A DNA stretch of 64,000 bases from Ignavibacteriales bacterium (lineage in GTDB: Bacteria > Bacteroidota > Ignavibacteria > Ignavibacteriales > Ignavibacteriaceae), in NCBI GenBank assembly GCA_016709155.1, contig JADJEI010000014.1, positions 62,001 through 126,000 of the forward strand. Direction: 5' to 3'. A program made the position numbers and the translations under genes. Under the pieces are notes generated by a model. The model was not told the origin of the DNA. It did no database searches and saw only the letters and a list, made by a program, of their open reading frames with translations. Positions 1-9,522 of the stretch are shown here, piece by piece. Positions within the stretch are counted from its first letter, which is position 1. Every line of letters begins with the position of its first letter.

Positions 1-1
1 T

Positions 2-1378
2 GTTAATGCTTTTGAACAATATTCTCACCTCATTTATTATATTTTACTTGGACTGGTCAGCGGTTTTTTATCCTTATCCTTTATCAAGTATTCAGCTATT
101 GTAAAAAGATTATTTCTTAAAAAAATATATACATCAAAAATTCCTCAATGGCTAGTGATGTCTTTCGTAGGGATTTTGGTTGGGCTTGCAGGCTTTTACT
201 TCAAAGAAATTTATGGCATTGGATATTCATCTATCAACGAAATTTTAGCAATTTCATTAACCTGGAAAATAGTTTTAGTATTGCTTGGTCTAAAATTTTT
301 ACTTGTTCCATTAATCTTATATTCTGGTGGTTATGGCGGTGTATTTGCTCCATCGCTATTTATGGGAGCTTGCCTCGGATATCTCTTCACCATTTTATTA
401 AATATCTTTTTTGGAATTACGGTGGATACAACTACAATGATTCTTGTGGGAATGGGTGCAGTTCTTGGAGGGATCAATACCATACCTATCTCGGCGATTA
501 TGATAATTTTTGAAATGACACAGGAGTATTCTTTTATACTTCCATTGATGCTTGCAGTTATATTTAGTACTACCGTTGTACAATTGATTTTGAGAAACTC
601 AGTTCATGTGAAAAATTTAGAAGCAGAGGGATTTAAGCTTACTGATATTTCAGAAAAGAATATTCTTACTGATCTTCTTGTTTCAGAAATAGAGTTACAT
701 CCGATAGAATTAATACCAGACGAAACATCCTTGCCCGTGTTAACCTCAAAATTTATCGAAAACCCCAATAGTTCTTTTTATACTACTAATGCTGAAGGAA
801 AGATTTCGGGTATTATTTCGGAAAACGAACTTCGTCCAATTATCACAGAATATGAATCTTTGAAAGATGTTATTGTAGCGAAGGATATTATAAATCCGGA
901 TGTATATTTTATAGAAGGAACTGATAGTCTCGATTATGTTCTTAAATTATTTTCAAAATATAACTATGATCAATTTCCAGTGATTAGTTCTGGAGATTCA
1001 TCAATAATATTGGGCTCGATTACAAGGCAGCAAGTATTGGAAATATATAACCGGGAAAGTTTAAAGAATAATTTAGCTGAAGGACTTGCTAGAGAATTTC
1101 GATCACTCGAACGATATAGCTCAATAAAAATAAGTGAGGGGTTCTCTATAATTGAATTACCTGTACCGTCAAAATTTATTGGAAAAAGTTTATCAGACTT
1201 GCGTCTGCGAAATAAATTCGGATTAGAAATATTAATGATAAAACAGGCTGCGGAATTTTTAGTTGATAACTCGAAATTAGAGATCAAGCAACCAGACGCA
1301 AATTATTTATTAAACCAGAATGATATTTTGATCATTTTTGGTCGGGATGAGAAGATTCAACATTTTCGTGAGATGTAA
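2..1378 (+). CDS. ClC-family chloride channel/antiporter with CBS and TrkA-C domains (5' end cut by window)
   Basis: Moves chloride (or fluoride) across the inner membrane by the ClC fold. The reading frame is open from base 2 without a stop, so the gene begins outside the window; GTG 155 is only an internal codon. The membrane part shows the GGVFAPSLFMGA filter segment (around 333-370) and the GAVLGGINTIPISA helix. A soluble tail follows, with a CBS pair (roughly residues 180-320 of the visible part) and a C-terminal RCK_C/TrkA-C-like domain ending in DILIIFGRDEKIQHF. The tail suggests gating by nucleotide or another small ligand. It is convergent with the next, minus-strand gene. Family call is firm; the transported ion is not. 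Confidence 0.9.
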   Translation, partial: VNAFEQYSHLIYYILLGLVSGFLSLSFIKYSAIVKRLFLKKIYTSKIPQWLVMSFVGILVGLAGFYFKEIYGIGYSSINEILAISLTWKIVLVLLGLKFLLVPLILYSGGYGGVFAPSLFMGACLGYLFTILLNIFFGITVDTTTMILVGMGAVLGGINTIPISAIMIIFEMTQEYSFILPLMLAVIFSTTVVQLILRNSVHVKNLEAEGFKLTDISEKNILTDLLVSEIELHPIELIPDETSLPVLTSKFIENPNSSFYTTNAEGKISGIISENELRPIITEYESLKDVIVAKDIINPDVYFIEGTDSLDYVLKLFSKYNYDQFPVISSGDSSIILGSITRQQVLEIYNRESLKNNLAEGLAREFRSLERYSSIKISEGFSIIELPVPSKFIGKSLSDLRLRNKFGLEILMIKQAAEFLVDNSKLEIKQPDANYLLNQNDILIIFGRDEKIQHFREM

Positions 1379-1423
1379 CTTCATTTTGTCCTATAATGTA
1401 TATTATGTAAACTTAGATAATTA

Positions 1424-1630
1424 TCAGATATAGCCTTTATATTTTAGATAAAATAATACTGCCACCACAATGAATAATAATAATCCATAACTACTCCTCT
1501 TCTTAGTAGTGAACTTTCGTGAGCGTGAGAATCCTAATTTCTTTTTCTTTTTTTCTTGAGGATCATCTTCAGGTTTGTAAAACCTTGGTTGATAATCAAA
1601 AATTCTATGTCGAGGTTTTTTCATAAACAT
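1424..1630 (-). CDS. Small basic protein with C-terminal membrane segment
   Basis: 68-residue protein of unknown function. It begins MFMKKPRHRIFDYQPRFYKP, has a Lys/Arg-rich middle (KKKKKLGFSRSRKF), and ends in one hydrophobic helix (GLLLFIVVAVLFYL) plus a short KYKGYI tail. The FDYxPRFYKP start resembles small conserved proteins I associate with the Bacteroidota/Chlorobi group. It lies 27 bases downstream of ftsY on the same strand and is probably the last gene of that operon. The basic face next to a tail anchor could sit at the inner membrane surface; this is inference. Confidence 0.65.
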   Translation of the reverse strand: MFMKKPRHRIFDYQPRFYKPEDDPQEKKKKKLGFSRSRKFTTKKRSSYGLLLFIVVAVLFYLKYKGYI

Positions 1631-1657
1631 AAAAAACTTTCTAATTCATCAAAGTAT

Positions 1658-2575
1658 TTACAAAAGTTCCGGATCAAAATTTTGCAGGTCATCAATTTTT
1701 TCACCAACGCCAATATATTTTACCGGAATCTTTAATTTATTTGTAATATGGAAAATAATACCACCTTTTGAAGTTCCATCAATTTTTGTTAAAACGAGAC
1801 CAGTTAACTTTACAACTTTCCCAAATTCTTCTGCTTGCTTAATGGCATTTTGACCGGTAGTTCCATCTAATACAAGCAATATTTCATTCGGAGCATATTG
1901 CAGTTTTTTATTGATAACTCGATTTATCTTTCCCAGCTCATCCATCAAATTTGATTTATTGTGAAGTCTTCCGGCTGTATCAATTAGTACAACATCATAA
2001 CTTCCTTCAATAGCTTGATTAATCGTAGCATAAGCAACTGCTGCAGGGTCACTTCCTTGCTGACCACTTACTATCTTTACGTTTGCTCTTTGTGCCCATA
2101 CATCAAGTTGTTCATTTGCTGCTGCGCGAAAAGTATCTGCAGCTCCGACAATCACTTTTAATCCGGCTCGCTTAAAATTATGAGATAGCTTACCTATTGT
2201 AGTTGTCTTCCCTGCTCCATTCACACCGACTATAAGAATAACGTAGGGTTTATATTTAATTAATTCTTCATCAAAATTTGTTTTTGGGGTTGAATTAAGG
2301 ATGTTATGCAGTTCACTTTTAACCGCACTAATCAGATTTGTATTCGATCTATCCGAAGTGCTCCGAAGTTTAATTCTCACATTATCAATAATTTGAACCG
2401 AAGTTTCATAGCCAATATCAGAAGTAATCAGAATCTCTTCTATTTCTTCAAGAGTTTTATCATCAATGACAGCCTTCCCGGAAATAACTTCTGTGATCGA
2501 ATTTAAAAGCTTTGTCTTTGTCTTGGACAGACCTTCTTTCAGCCTGCCCAAATTTATATTCTTAAATATTCCCAT
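1658..2575 (-). CDS. ftsY: Signal recognition particle receptor FtsY
   Basis: SRP receptor GTPase that docks ribosome-SRP complexes at the inner membrane for co-translational insertion. The 305 residues cover a short N domain with no long acidic A domain, then the G domain: GVNGAGKTTTIGKL (P-loop, about residue 117), DTFRAAANEQL, the DTAGR switch, TKIDGTSKGG, and the terminal GVGEKIDDLQNFDPELL. That ending is complete for the family. The start ATG at 2575 lies 3 bases after the stop of the upstream phosphatidyltransferase, so they are co-transcribed. A lipid synthase next to a membrane-targeting GTPase makes sense functionally. Confidence 0.97.
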   Translation of the reverse strand: MGIFKNINLGRLKEGLSKTKTKLLNSITEVISGKAVIDDKTLEEIEEILITSDIGYETSVQIIDNVRIKLRSTSDRSNTNLISAVKSELHNILNSTPKTNFDEELIKYKPYVILIVGVNGAGKTTTIGKLSHNFKRAGLKVIVGAADTFRAAANEQLDVWAQRANVKIVSGQQGSDPAAVAYATINQAIEGSYDVVLIDTAGRLHNKSNLMDELGKINRVINKKLQYAPNEILLVLDGTTGQNAIKQAEEFGKVVKLTGLVLTKIDGTSKGGIIFHITNKLKIPVKYIGVGEKIDDLQNFDPELL

Positions 2576-2578
2576 TTG

Positions 2579-3151
2579 TTATTTTTTTTGTAATAGGTTT
2601 GGTTTGAAAATTTGTACTGCGCGAAACAGATAAATAGAAAATGATAAATAAAGAAGAGTTATACTGGAATAGTAAAAACTTTTAAACAATAAACCATTCT
2701 GATCAATTCGCAAAATGATTAGAAGAATCACTAATCCAATATTAAATACAGCAATTTTGCCTGGAATATTTGATGGTAGAACCTTGCCTAATTTCTTTGA
2801 AACGAATACTCCACCTAAAAAAATTAATCCATCCCGCAGAAGAATCAAAATGATGTAATACGGTGTTATCAAATTTAGTAGAAACAGTTTCGTAACTATT
2901 ACTGCAACTGCAATTTTATCAGCGAGTGGATCAATTATCTTTCCAAGCTCAGTCACTTCATTATATTTTCTTGCGAGTCTTCCATCCATTATATCAGTAT
3001 AGGCGATAAGAATGCAAATTGAAAATGCCACATATCTCCACACTGGCTCCTGAAGGTAATCCAGAACAAACCACATCGGTATGGCAAGAAGCAATCTGAA
3101 AAAACTTAACAGATTAGATTTCGTATATATTTTATTAATTTGAACTATCAT
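2579..3151 (-). CDS. pgsA: CDP-alcohol phosphatidyltransferase (PgsA-like)
   Basis: Integral membrane enzyme that transfers a phosphatidyl group from CDP-diacylglycerol to an alcohol, most likely glycerol-3-phosphate. The signature D-x2-D-G-x2-A-R-x8-G-x3-D-x3-D is present as DIMDGRLARKYNEVTELGKI followed by IDPLADK (residues about 53-80). Several hydrophobic helices follow. At 190 residues the length is normal for PgsA. The start overlaps the stop of the upstream subtilisin gene by 4 bases (ATGA), and the stop is 3 bases before ftsY. Another alcohol substrate cannot be excluded. Confidence 0.85.
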   Translation of the reverse strand: MIVQINKIYTKSNLLSFFRLLLAIPMWFVLDYLQEPVWRYVAFSICILIAYTDIMDGRLARKYNEVTELGKIIDPLADKIAVAVIVTKLFLLNLITPYYIILILLRDGLIFLGGVFVSKKLGKVLPSNIPGKIAVFNIGLVILLIILRIDQNGLLFKSFYYSSITLLYLSFSIYLFRAVQIFKPNLLQKK

Positions 3152-6100
3152 TTAATTACGGCAAACTTTCCAATTTTTTCTTCAAGTTCTTCACCAAGCT
3201 CGTCCTGTTTAATCACTCGATAAAAATAAATACCTGATCCGATTTCATCTCCGTTGAAATTGCGAAGATTAAATTCCAAGCCCCCATCCCCGTTCTTTTC
3301 CTCAAGTTCATTTATTTTGACCCCGTCAATTGTCCAGATGGTTACTTTAGCGTACTGCGGTAGATTGGCAAAAGTCATTTTTAATCCGGTTTCATCAGCT
3401 CTTACAGGATTAGGATAGACAAAAACATTATCAAGATTTTCTGCAAACTTGGTTAATACGATATAACTTCCAGCACCTTCCCCAATGGCAATATTCCCGG
3501 TTATATTTGAAGAGAAAATGTTTTTTAATTGCAAGGTATATTGAATACCAATAGAACCAACCGGTTTGTTTTTATCTATTGTTAAGTAGAGTACCTTTTT
3601 ATCGGCAGGATCTAGTTTTGCAGAGACGACTTTATTATCGGGATTAAATCTATAATTAGATAAATCATTTATTGAATTTTCATCTAATTCCAGATTGAAA
3701 ATTAGTTTAACATTATTTTGATCAATTATATCAAACGAGGAGATAAAGAAATCTTCAATCTCAATTATATCATTCACAATAAATGAAATTGAATCACTTT
3801 CGATAGGCGACCCATAATCATCTTTCAAATTATTTACATAAAGAGTGTTCGAACCTAAAGGTAAATTATTTTTGAAAGAAAGCAAATATGAAAATTGATC
3901 ATTAGGTGAAATTGAGTTTGGAAATCCAAAATTTTTAATTTCAAAAGACTCAAGATTTTCAATCGTTGTATTCACTCTTTCTGAAAATCTGACAACTACA
4001 GATTTTGAACTTTTACTTTCTGCCGATTGCAGCTTTGCCGGTAAATGGGTAAATACTTTTATCACAGAACTTCGCGACGAATAAGGGTAGGTCTTGGAGT
4101 AGTCAACTCCTTCCAAAGAATAAAAATAATCTTCGTTAACATTCAAATTAAAATCAAGATATTCGTGTGAATCAGTTGAATCAATAAAGGATTGGTAGTT
4201 TTCCTCAGTTCCCCTGTAAATCCTGTATGAATTCGCGTTCCCGCTCCAATTCAATTTGATAGAGTTTTCATTTAAACTGAATCCAGTTAAATTGTTAGGC
4301 ACCGAAGGCTGATCAGTAAGTGAAAACTCAGAGAAAGTAATTCCGTTAGAAGTCGGAAATCCTATTTCCAAGATATTATTTGTATTCAGATCACCTACAA
4401 AAATTGTATTTGAATTTATATTTTCTTTAAATGATATTATTTTTGTTGCACCATCCTTTAGCTTTAAAATATAGGAATAAGGAAATACAAAAGCGAGCAA
4501 TTCATCTTTCCCATCATTATCAATATCTGCAAATCGTATTGCTTGTTCAGATTTCTGAAACGTCGAATTAAATTCGATTGATGCATCAATAAGACCCTGG
4601 TCATACAACACATTAAATTGATCGTTCTTTAAGTTGAAAACTATTAATCTATAAAATGGTGCTATATCAATCTCCTCAATTGAATGGAGAAGGACTGCCA
4701 TATCAATTGTTCCATCACCATCATAATCACCGCTTGTTAAAAAAGAAGACGAACTCAAAAACCCGGTTTCGATAACACTTCCCTGCTGATAATTACCGGC
4801 GCTAACAATATCATAATTAAAAATGTCGCCATCAGTATCAACGAACCAGATTTCATTTTTTCCGTCACTATTCATATCCACTAATAGAGCGTTAGGAGAA
4901 TCAAAAACCTGACCGCCAAATCCATTAGCAGTAAAGTTTACCAACGATTTTTTATTACTAATTGAAAAATCACTGCCAATATTATAAATGGCTGCTGAAG
5001 TGTCGCTGTCCAAAACCATTAAATTGGTAAGACCGTCTCCATCCACATCTTTAGCAAACACAGGCCAGAAGCGTTCACCAACTCGAGAAAATTTTTGAAT
5101 CATATGAGAGGAAAAAGTATCTGCCTGTTCATAGAAAAATCCATCATAAACAAAATAAGTGAGCATGTCTTTTTTCTGATTATTGTTAAAATCACCAAAG
5201 TCCTTAACAATTTGATCACTTAATGAATCTTCTTTTTGTAGCCATTCAGAATTGAATCCTTGTTGCCATTTATAAATGAAAGAGGTTTTTGGTGTGTCGA
5301 ATTCGCGCAGGACAATCTCCTTCGCATCATTGGAAGTTAAAGAAATCGGGTTACGGTATATTTCGCCGGCAGGTAAATTAAATGGAAGAATTTCTTCGGA
5401 GGCAAATGCAGCGTTATAATCTGTGTTTACCAAAAAATTTTGTCCATCATTTTTAATCTCTGTTTTTAGACCGACAAGATTTTCAACTTCAAAATAAATT
5501 TCATATTGTGAGTTTTGCTCGACTAATTGTTTAGGAATAAATCCATAGTGTAATTGTTTTACAAACTTGTTATTAATTGTAAAACCATCGAGTGTAATGA
5601 AATTATAATTAATATCTCCAAATTTTTTATAAAACATTTTTGCCGTGCTCGACTGATCAGAATACAGTGAAGCAAGCACGGTTGTTTTTTCACCATAAAA
5701 CGCCGGAACAATTGAAACAAGCTGAACAACAGGGGGTGTTCTATTGATGTGAAAGTTAATCCTTTCTTCCAATGTCCGCCCGTTATTTAATTGAACTTCT
5801 AATCTTAAAGTGTAAACAGTATCAGGTAAATTAGAAATATCGAGTGTAAATATTTTCTGGTTTGAAAATTGATTTACTCCGTTTTCGATTAAAGTATTCC
5901 AATCATCTGGATTAAATCCAGGTCCATAGTATAATTTATAACTTATGAAATAAGGTGAAAGAACAGAAGCATAAATCGAGATGGTATCATTCAAAGTTGA
6001 AAAATCTTGAAGCGGATAATGGAATTTAATAACTGAAGGTGCAACCACAGATACAGCATTAAATAGATTTAATCTACCCGCACCACTTTTTAAATCCCAG

Positions 6101-7371
6101 CCTGGTGAATCTATATCTTCAGAAGTTGATTTTAGAATTTGCTTAATTTCTTCGTTCGTGAAATTTTGAAGCGATAAAATTAATCCTGCAGCGGCAGAAA
6201 CAAATGGTGACGAAGCAGATGTGCCGGTAATTACTGCATAATTATTATCCCGATCTGTAGTTAGAATAAGAGTTCCAGGAGCAACCAGGTCAATTGTTGA
6301 ACCATAATTAGAATTTGACGAGACAAAATCCTCTTGAGTTGAATTGCCAACTGCAATAACTTCTGAATAACCCGATGGGTAGTGTGGATCAGGTGAGCCT
6401 GAATTACCGGCACTTCCAACTAATACGACATTTTGCGAATAAGCAAATTGAATCACATCTTTCAGGACAAATGAAAAGCTATTATCTCCGAAACTCATAT
6501 TAATAATTTTTGCACCGGATTGCACAGCATAGAGAATTGCTGCGGCAACATCATCCTCTTCTCCATAGCCAGAAGGATCAAAAGCGCGTAAGTTTAATAA
6601 TTTAATTTTTGGGGCTGTTCCAGAAATACCGGAAATATTATTTGACTCAGCACCTGCAATACCTGCGATGTATGTTCCATGTCCATTTTCATCAATTGGA
6701 TTATTATCCCAGTTCAAATAATCACCGCCCGTAGAATCAAAGGGAAAGCCAACACGATCAGTAAAATCCCATCCACGATAGTCATCAATAAATCCATTTC
6801 CATCATCATCAATATTATTGGTTTGCTTATCTCTGCCCAGATTGTCAGTGCCAACTTCACCTGTATTAAAAAAAATTTTATTTTTTAGTTCAATATGATT
6901 GTAATCAATTCCCGTGTCTATTATCCCAAGCAAAACTGTGTCGGCACCTTGTGTAATATTCCACGCATCGAAAGCATCAATTTTTTCCAATGCCCACTGC
7001 TGCGAAATTAAACTATCGTTAGGAATTATGTCCATCGAGTAATTAATAGATTTTTGAATGTATTCAATATCAGTATCAGATGAAAGAATAGAAATTAATT
7101 TTTCTTCTTCAACATTTTCTGAGAATTGAACTTTAACAATTCTGCCAAGAACTTCATCTCCCCTGCCCAACCCTTTTGCAAGATAATTCATATTGAATGA
7201 AGGAAGTGAAACCGGTCGGTTTGTAAGTACTTCACTTATTTTTTGCTCAGAAACTTTTTGATCAACTGCCGCAAGTGAAATTGAATTTTTATACTTAATA
7301 AAGTAAGTGGTCTGAGCAAAATTAGAAATAGTTAAAATCAACGTAACGATAAAGAAATAATTAAATTTCAT
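3148..7371 (-). CDS. Secreted subtilisin-like (S8) protease with FG-GAP region and T9SS sorting domain
   Basis: 1407-residue exported serine protease. A signal peptide (residues 1-19) is followed by an I9-like propeptide region and the S8 catalytic domain. The triad is visible as Asp152 in IIDTGID, His231 in ENGHGTYIAGIAG, and Ser385 in GTSASSPF; the oxyanion region is VGSAGNSG. Residues about 700-1000 hold FG-GAP/VCBS-type calcium loops such as DVDGDGLTN, DMNSDGKNE and DYDGDGTID, followed by a fibronectin III-like part. The C-terminus (YPNPVRADETGLKMTF ... ENLRNFNGDE-like ... SGIYFYRV) is a type A T9SS sorting signal, so the protein is probably exported across the outer membrane. Its start overlaps purF by 11 bases, which places a secreted protease inside a housekeeping operon. 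Confidence 0.92.
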   Translation of the reverse strand: MKFNYFFIVTLILTISNFAQTTYFIKYKNSISLAAVDQKVSEQKISEVLTNRPVSLPSFNMNYLAKGLGRGDEVLGRIVKVQFSENVEEEKLISILSSDTDIEYIQKSINYSMDIIPNDSLISQQWALEKIDAFDAWNITQGADTVLLGIIDTGIDYNHIELKNKIFFNTGEVGTDNLGRDKQTNNIDDDGNGFIDDYRGWDFTDRVGFPFDSTGGDYLNWDNNPIDENGHGTYIAGIAGAESNNISGISGTAPKIKLLNLRAFDPSGYGEEDDVAAAILYAVQSGAKIINMSFGDNSFSFVLKDVIQFAYSQNVVLVGSAGNSGSPDPHYPSGYSEVIAVGNSTQEDFVSSNSNYGSTIDLVAPGTLILTTDRDNNYAVITGTSASSPFVSAAAGLILSLQNFTNEEIKQILKSTSEDIDSPGWDLKSGAGRLNLFNAVSVVAPSVIKFHYPLQDFSTLNDTISIYASVLSPYFISYKLYYGPGFNPDDWNTLIENGVNQFSNQKIFTLDISNLPDTVYTLRLEVQLNNGRTLEERINFHINRTPPVVQLVSIVPAFYGEKTTVLASLYSDQSSTAKMFYKKFGDINYNFITLDGFTINNKFVKQLHYGFIPKQLVEQNSQYEIYFEVENLVGLKTEIKNDGQNFLVNTDYNAAFASEEILPFNLPAGEIYRNPISLTSNDAKEIVLREFDTPKTSFIYKWQQGFNSEWLQKEDSLSDQIVKDFGDFNNNQKKDMLTYFVYDGFFYEQADTFSSHMIQKFSRVGERFWPVFAKDVDGDGLTNLMVLDSDTSAAIYNIGSDFSISNKKSLVNFTANGFGGQVFDSPNALLVDMNSDGKNEIWFVDTDGDIFNYDIVSAGNYQQGSVIETGFLSSSSFLTSGDYDGDGTIDMAVLLHSIEEIDIAPFYRLIVFNLKNDQFNVLYDQGLIDASIEFNSTFQKSEQAIRFADIDNDGKDELLAFVFPYSYILKLKDGATKIISFKENINSNTIFVGDLNTNNILEIGFPTSNGITFSEFSLTDQPSVPNNLTGFSLNENSIKLNWSGNANSYRIYRGTEENYQSFIDSTDSHEYLDFNLNVNEDYFYSLEGVDYSKTYPYSSRSSVIKVFTHLPAKLQSAESKSSKSVVVRFSERVNTTIENLESFEIKNFGFPNSISPNDQFSYLLSFKNNLPLGSNTLYVNNLKDDYGSPIESDSISFIVNDIIEIEDFFISSFDIIDQNNVKLIFNLELDENSINDLSNYRFNPDNKVVSAKLDPADKKVLYLTIDKNKPVGSIGIQYTLQLKNIFSSNITGNIAIGEGAGSYIVLTKFAENLDNVFVYPNPVRADETGLKMTFANLPQYAKVTIWTIDGVKINELEEKNGDGGLEFNLRNFNGDEIGSGIYFYRVIKQDELGEELEEKIGKFAVIK

Positions 7372-8851
7372 AAATATCTTTCTTAAAATTTAGGTCAATT
7401 TTTGTTGGATAATTACCGGAGAAGCAAGCTGTACAAAAATTTTCTTCCTCAGCCTCGGCTACCGCTTGCAGCATTTCTTGAATTGAAAGATATTCTAAAC
7501 TATCAACTTCTAAATATTTTTCAATTTCTTTGATATTTCCTTTTAAACGATTGGCAATTAATTCTTGTTCGCTCGGGAAATCCATGCCATAATAACATGG
7601 ATGCATAATAGGGGCAGATGAAACTCTAAAGTGAATGGATTTTGGATTTGCTTCACGAATTAATTTAATAAGCTGCTTCGAAGTAGTTCCCCGCACAATC
7701 GAATCATCAATCACAACAACAGTTCTTCCCTCCAAAACTCCTTTTACAGTATTGAATTTTATTCGAACACCAATTTCTCTATTTGCTTGGCCCGGTTGAA
7801 TAAATGTTCTGCCAATGTAATGACTTCTAATCAATCCAATTTCTAATTTAGAATTTATCCCTTGTTTTTCAAGCTCGGATTGATAACCGAGTGCAGTCGT
7901 GTTAGAGCTGTCTGGTACGCTGATAACTATGACTTTATCCCCATCCTTATCAACTACCGGATGATTGCGTGCAAGAGTTTTACCTAACCTTCTTCTCATC
8001 TTATCTACATTATGTCCAAAAATAAAACTGTCTGGTCGAGAAAAATAGATGTATTCAAATATGCAGTGTTTCTGATGTGCTAATTTTTCCGCATAGTGAA
8101 TTGAATTAACCCTACCTTCGGAGGCAGTCTCCCGGTCAATAATTATCATTTCACCTGGTTCGACCTCACGCAAAAAAGCAGCGTTATTGATATCAAATGC
8201 ACAGGTTTCAGATGCAACGACAAAGGAACCATTTAATTTACCTAATGATAGAGGTCTAAATCCATAGGGATCGCGAGCGGCAATTAATTTATCATCGGTT
8301 AAAATCACTAAACAGAAAGCGCCTTCAATTCTTTTTAAAGCTTCAATAATCTGGTCTTCCTGCTTAGCCAACCTTGATCTTGCAATAAGATGAAGTATCA
8401 CTTCCGTATCACTTGTAGTTTGGAAAATGGATCCTTCATTTACCAACTCATCACGAAGTTGTTTTGCATTTGTAAGATTTCCATTGTGTGCAACGGCAAG
8501 GTTACCCAAACGATAATTCACAATGAACGGCTGTATATTCTTACGGGATTTCGAAGAACCTGTGGTTGAATATCTATTATGTCCAATTGCAGCGTCACCG
8601 GGTAAAAATTCTTTAAGAATATTTTGATCTGCAAATACCTCGGAAACAAGACCATCACCTTTATGAATATTGAAAAGAGGTTTTTCATTATCAGAAAAGC
8701 TTCTGGTTACAATACCGCATGCTTCCTGCCCCCTATGTTGTAAAGCATGTAAACCGTAATAAGTATCAAACGAAGCCGTTGGAGAATTAAAAATACCGAA
8801 AATGCCGCAATAGCTATTTGCATTTTCAGAAAGAGAATAGTTATTCATCAT
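7361..8851 (-). CDS. purF: Amidophosphoribosyltransferase
   Basis: Catalyses the first committed step of purine synthesis: PRPP + glutamine to phosphoribosylamine. The N-terminal nucleophile Cys sits in SYCGIFGIF after a short leader that would be removed. The glutaminase domain shows HRGQEACGI, GHNRYSTTG and HNGNLTNA. The phosphoribosyltransferase domain has VVVIDDSIVRGTTS, the PRPP-binding loop. FCTACFSGNYP near the C-terminus fits the iron-sulfur-type PurF of Bacillus. The length of 496 is normal. It is the first gene of the run into the subtilisin, pgsA and ftsY. Confidence 0.96.
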   Translation of the reverse strand: MMNNYSLSENANSYCGIFGIFNSPTASFDTYYGLHALQHRGQEACGIVTRSFSDNEKPLFNIHKGDGLVSEVFADQNILKEFLPGDAAIGHNRYSTTGSSKSRKNIQPFIVNYRLGNLAVAHNGNLTNAKQLRDELVNEGSIFQTTSDTEVILHLIARSRLAKQEDQIIEALKRIEGAFCLVILTDDKLIAARDPYGFRPLSLGKLNGSFVVASETCAFDINNAAFLREVEPGEMIIIDRETASEGRVNSIHYAEKLAHQKHCIFEYIYFSRPDSFIFGHNVDKMRRRLGKTLARNHPVVDKDGDKVIVISVPDSSNTTALGYQSELEKQGINSKLEIGLIRSHYIGRTFIQPGQANREIGVRIKFNTVKGVLEGRTVVVIDDSIVRGTTSKQLIKLIREANPKSIHFRVSSAPIMHPCYYGMDFPSEQELIANRLKGNIKEIEKYLEVDSLEYLSIQEMLQAVAEAEEENFCTACFSGNYPTKIDLNFKKDIYEI

Positions 8852-8920
8852 TATTAGTTATGTCTAAATATTTGTGGTAATATTAAATAAAAGCATTAGA
8901 AAAATATTCGTGGATTTGAA

Positions 8921-8950
8921 AATAAAAAAGGTACTTAAGTCAGTACCTTT
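8921..8950 (-). terminator. Intrinsic terminator after tRNA-Pro
   Basis: A 9-base-pair stem (8927-8935 with 8942-8950, AAAGGTACT/AGTACCTTT) and a 6-base loop lie 4 bases beyond the tRNA 3' end. On the minus strand a run of T follows. It would end the MerR/tRNA transcript before purF. Confidence 0.75.
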
Positions 8951-8954
8951 AAAG

Positions 8955-9028
8955 TCGGAACGGCGGGATTTGAACCCGCGACCCCTTGAACCCCATTCAA
9001 GTACGCTACCGGGCTGCGCTACGTTCCG
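8955..9028 (-). tRNA. tRNA-Pro (anticodon GGG)
   Basis: A 74-base cloverleaf reads on the minus strand. The acceptor stem is CGGAACG/CGTTCCG with discriminator A, the D arm is AGCGCAGCCCGGTAGCG, the anticodon stem-loop is CTTGA-ATGGGGT-TCAAG with GGG at 34-36, and the T arm is GCGGGTTCAAATCCCGC. CCA is not encoded. It starts only 2 bases after the stop of the MerR gene, so the two may share a transcript, and a terminator follows directly. Confidence 0.95.
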
Positions 9029-9030
9029 AA

Positions 9031-9432
9031 TTATAATTTTGTAAATAGTGATTGCAGAAAAACTTTTATTTCAGCTAAATCAATTTTTATATCATGAATT
9101 TCATCACCAGTGTTAGAATTATTTTCAATACTTTCAATTGGTTCAGTAATTTTATTTGTTTCGATATTATCTGAATCAACATGTGTTAAACTATTTTCAA
9201 GTATCTTTTTTGCACCTTCGATTGTAAACTTTTTGTCTCTTAAAAGATTTTTAATTTTTAATATTAGTTGAATCTCTTTATTTGTATAAATTCTATTTCC
9301 AGCTCTATTTTTTTGAGGACTGAGTTGTTCGAATTCAGTTTCCCAATACCTAAGTACATATTGTTCAACGTCAACGATTTTACTGACTTCGCTGATTGAA
9401 TAGTAAAGTTTTTTAATTGATAAATCTTTCAT
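9031..9432 (-). CDS. MerR-family transcriptional regulator
   Basis: DNA-binding regulator of 133 residues. The N-terminal MerR winged helix is clear: YYSISEVSKIVDVEQYVLRYWE, then FEQLSPQKNRAGNRIYTNKE, up to about residue 80 (GAKKILEN). The rest is a short acidic linker and a C-terminal helix (IDLAEIKVFLQSLFTKL) likely to dimerise. There is no Cys-based metal site, so this is the short HTH type found as a single gene in many Bacteroidota-group genomes rather than a metal sensor. Its stop is 2 bases from tRNA-Pro. Targets cannot be inferred. Confidence 0.85.
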   Translation of the reverse strand: MKDLSIKKLYYSISEVSKIVDVEQYVLRYWETEFEQLSPQKNRAGNRIYTNKEIQLILKIKNLLRDKKFTIEGAKKILENSLTHVDSDNIETNKITEPIESIENNSNTGDEIHDIKIDLAEIKVFLQSLFTKL

Positions 9433-9522
9433 TTGCTTAATTAATCTATAGAGCTAACTTAATTAATAGTTAAAATAATATCAAGTTTAATCTTTTACCT
9501 GAGATAAATTCTTAGGTAAAAT

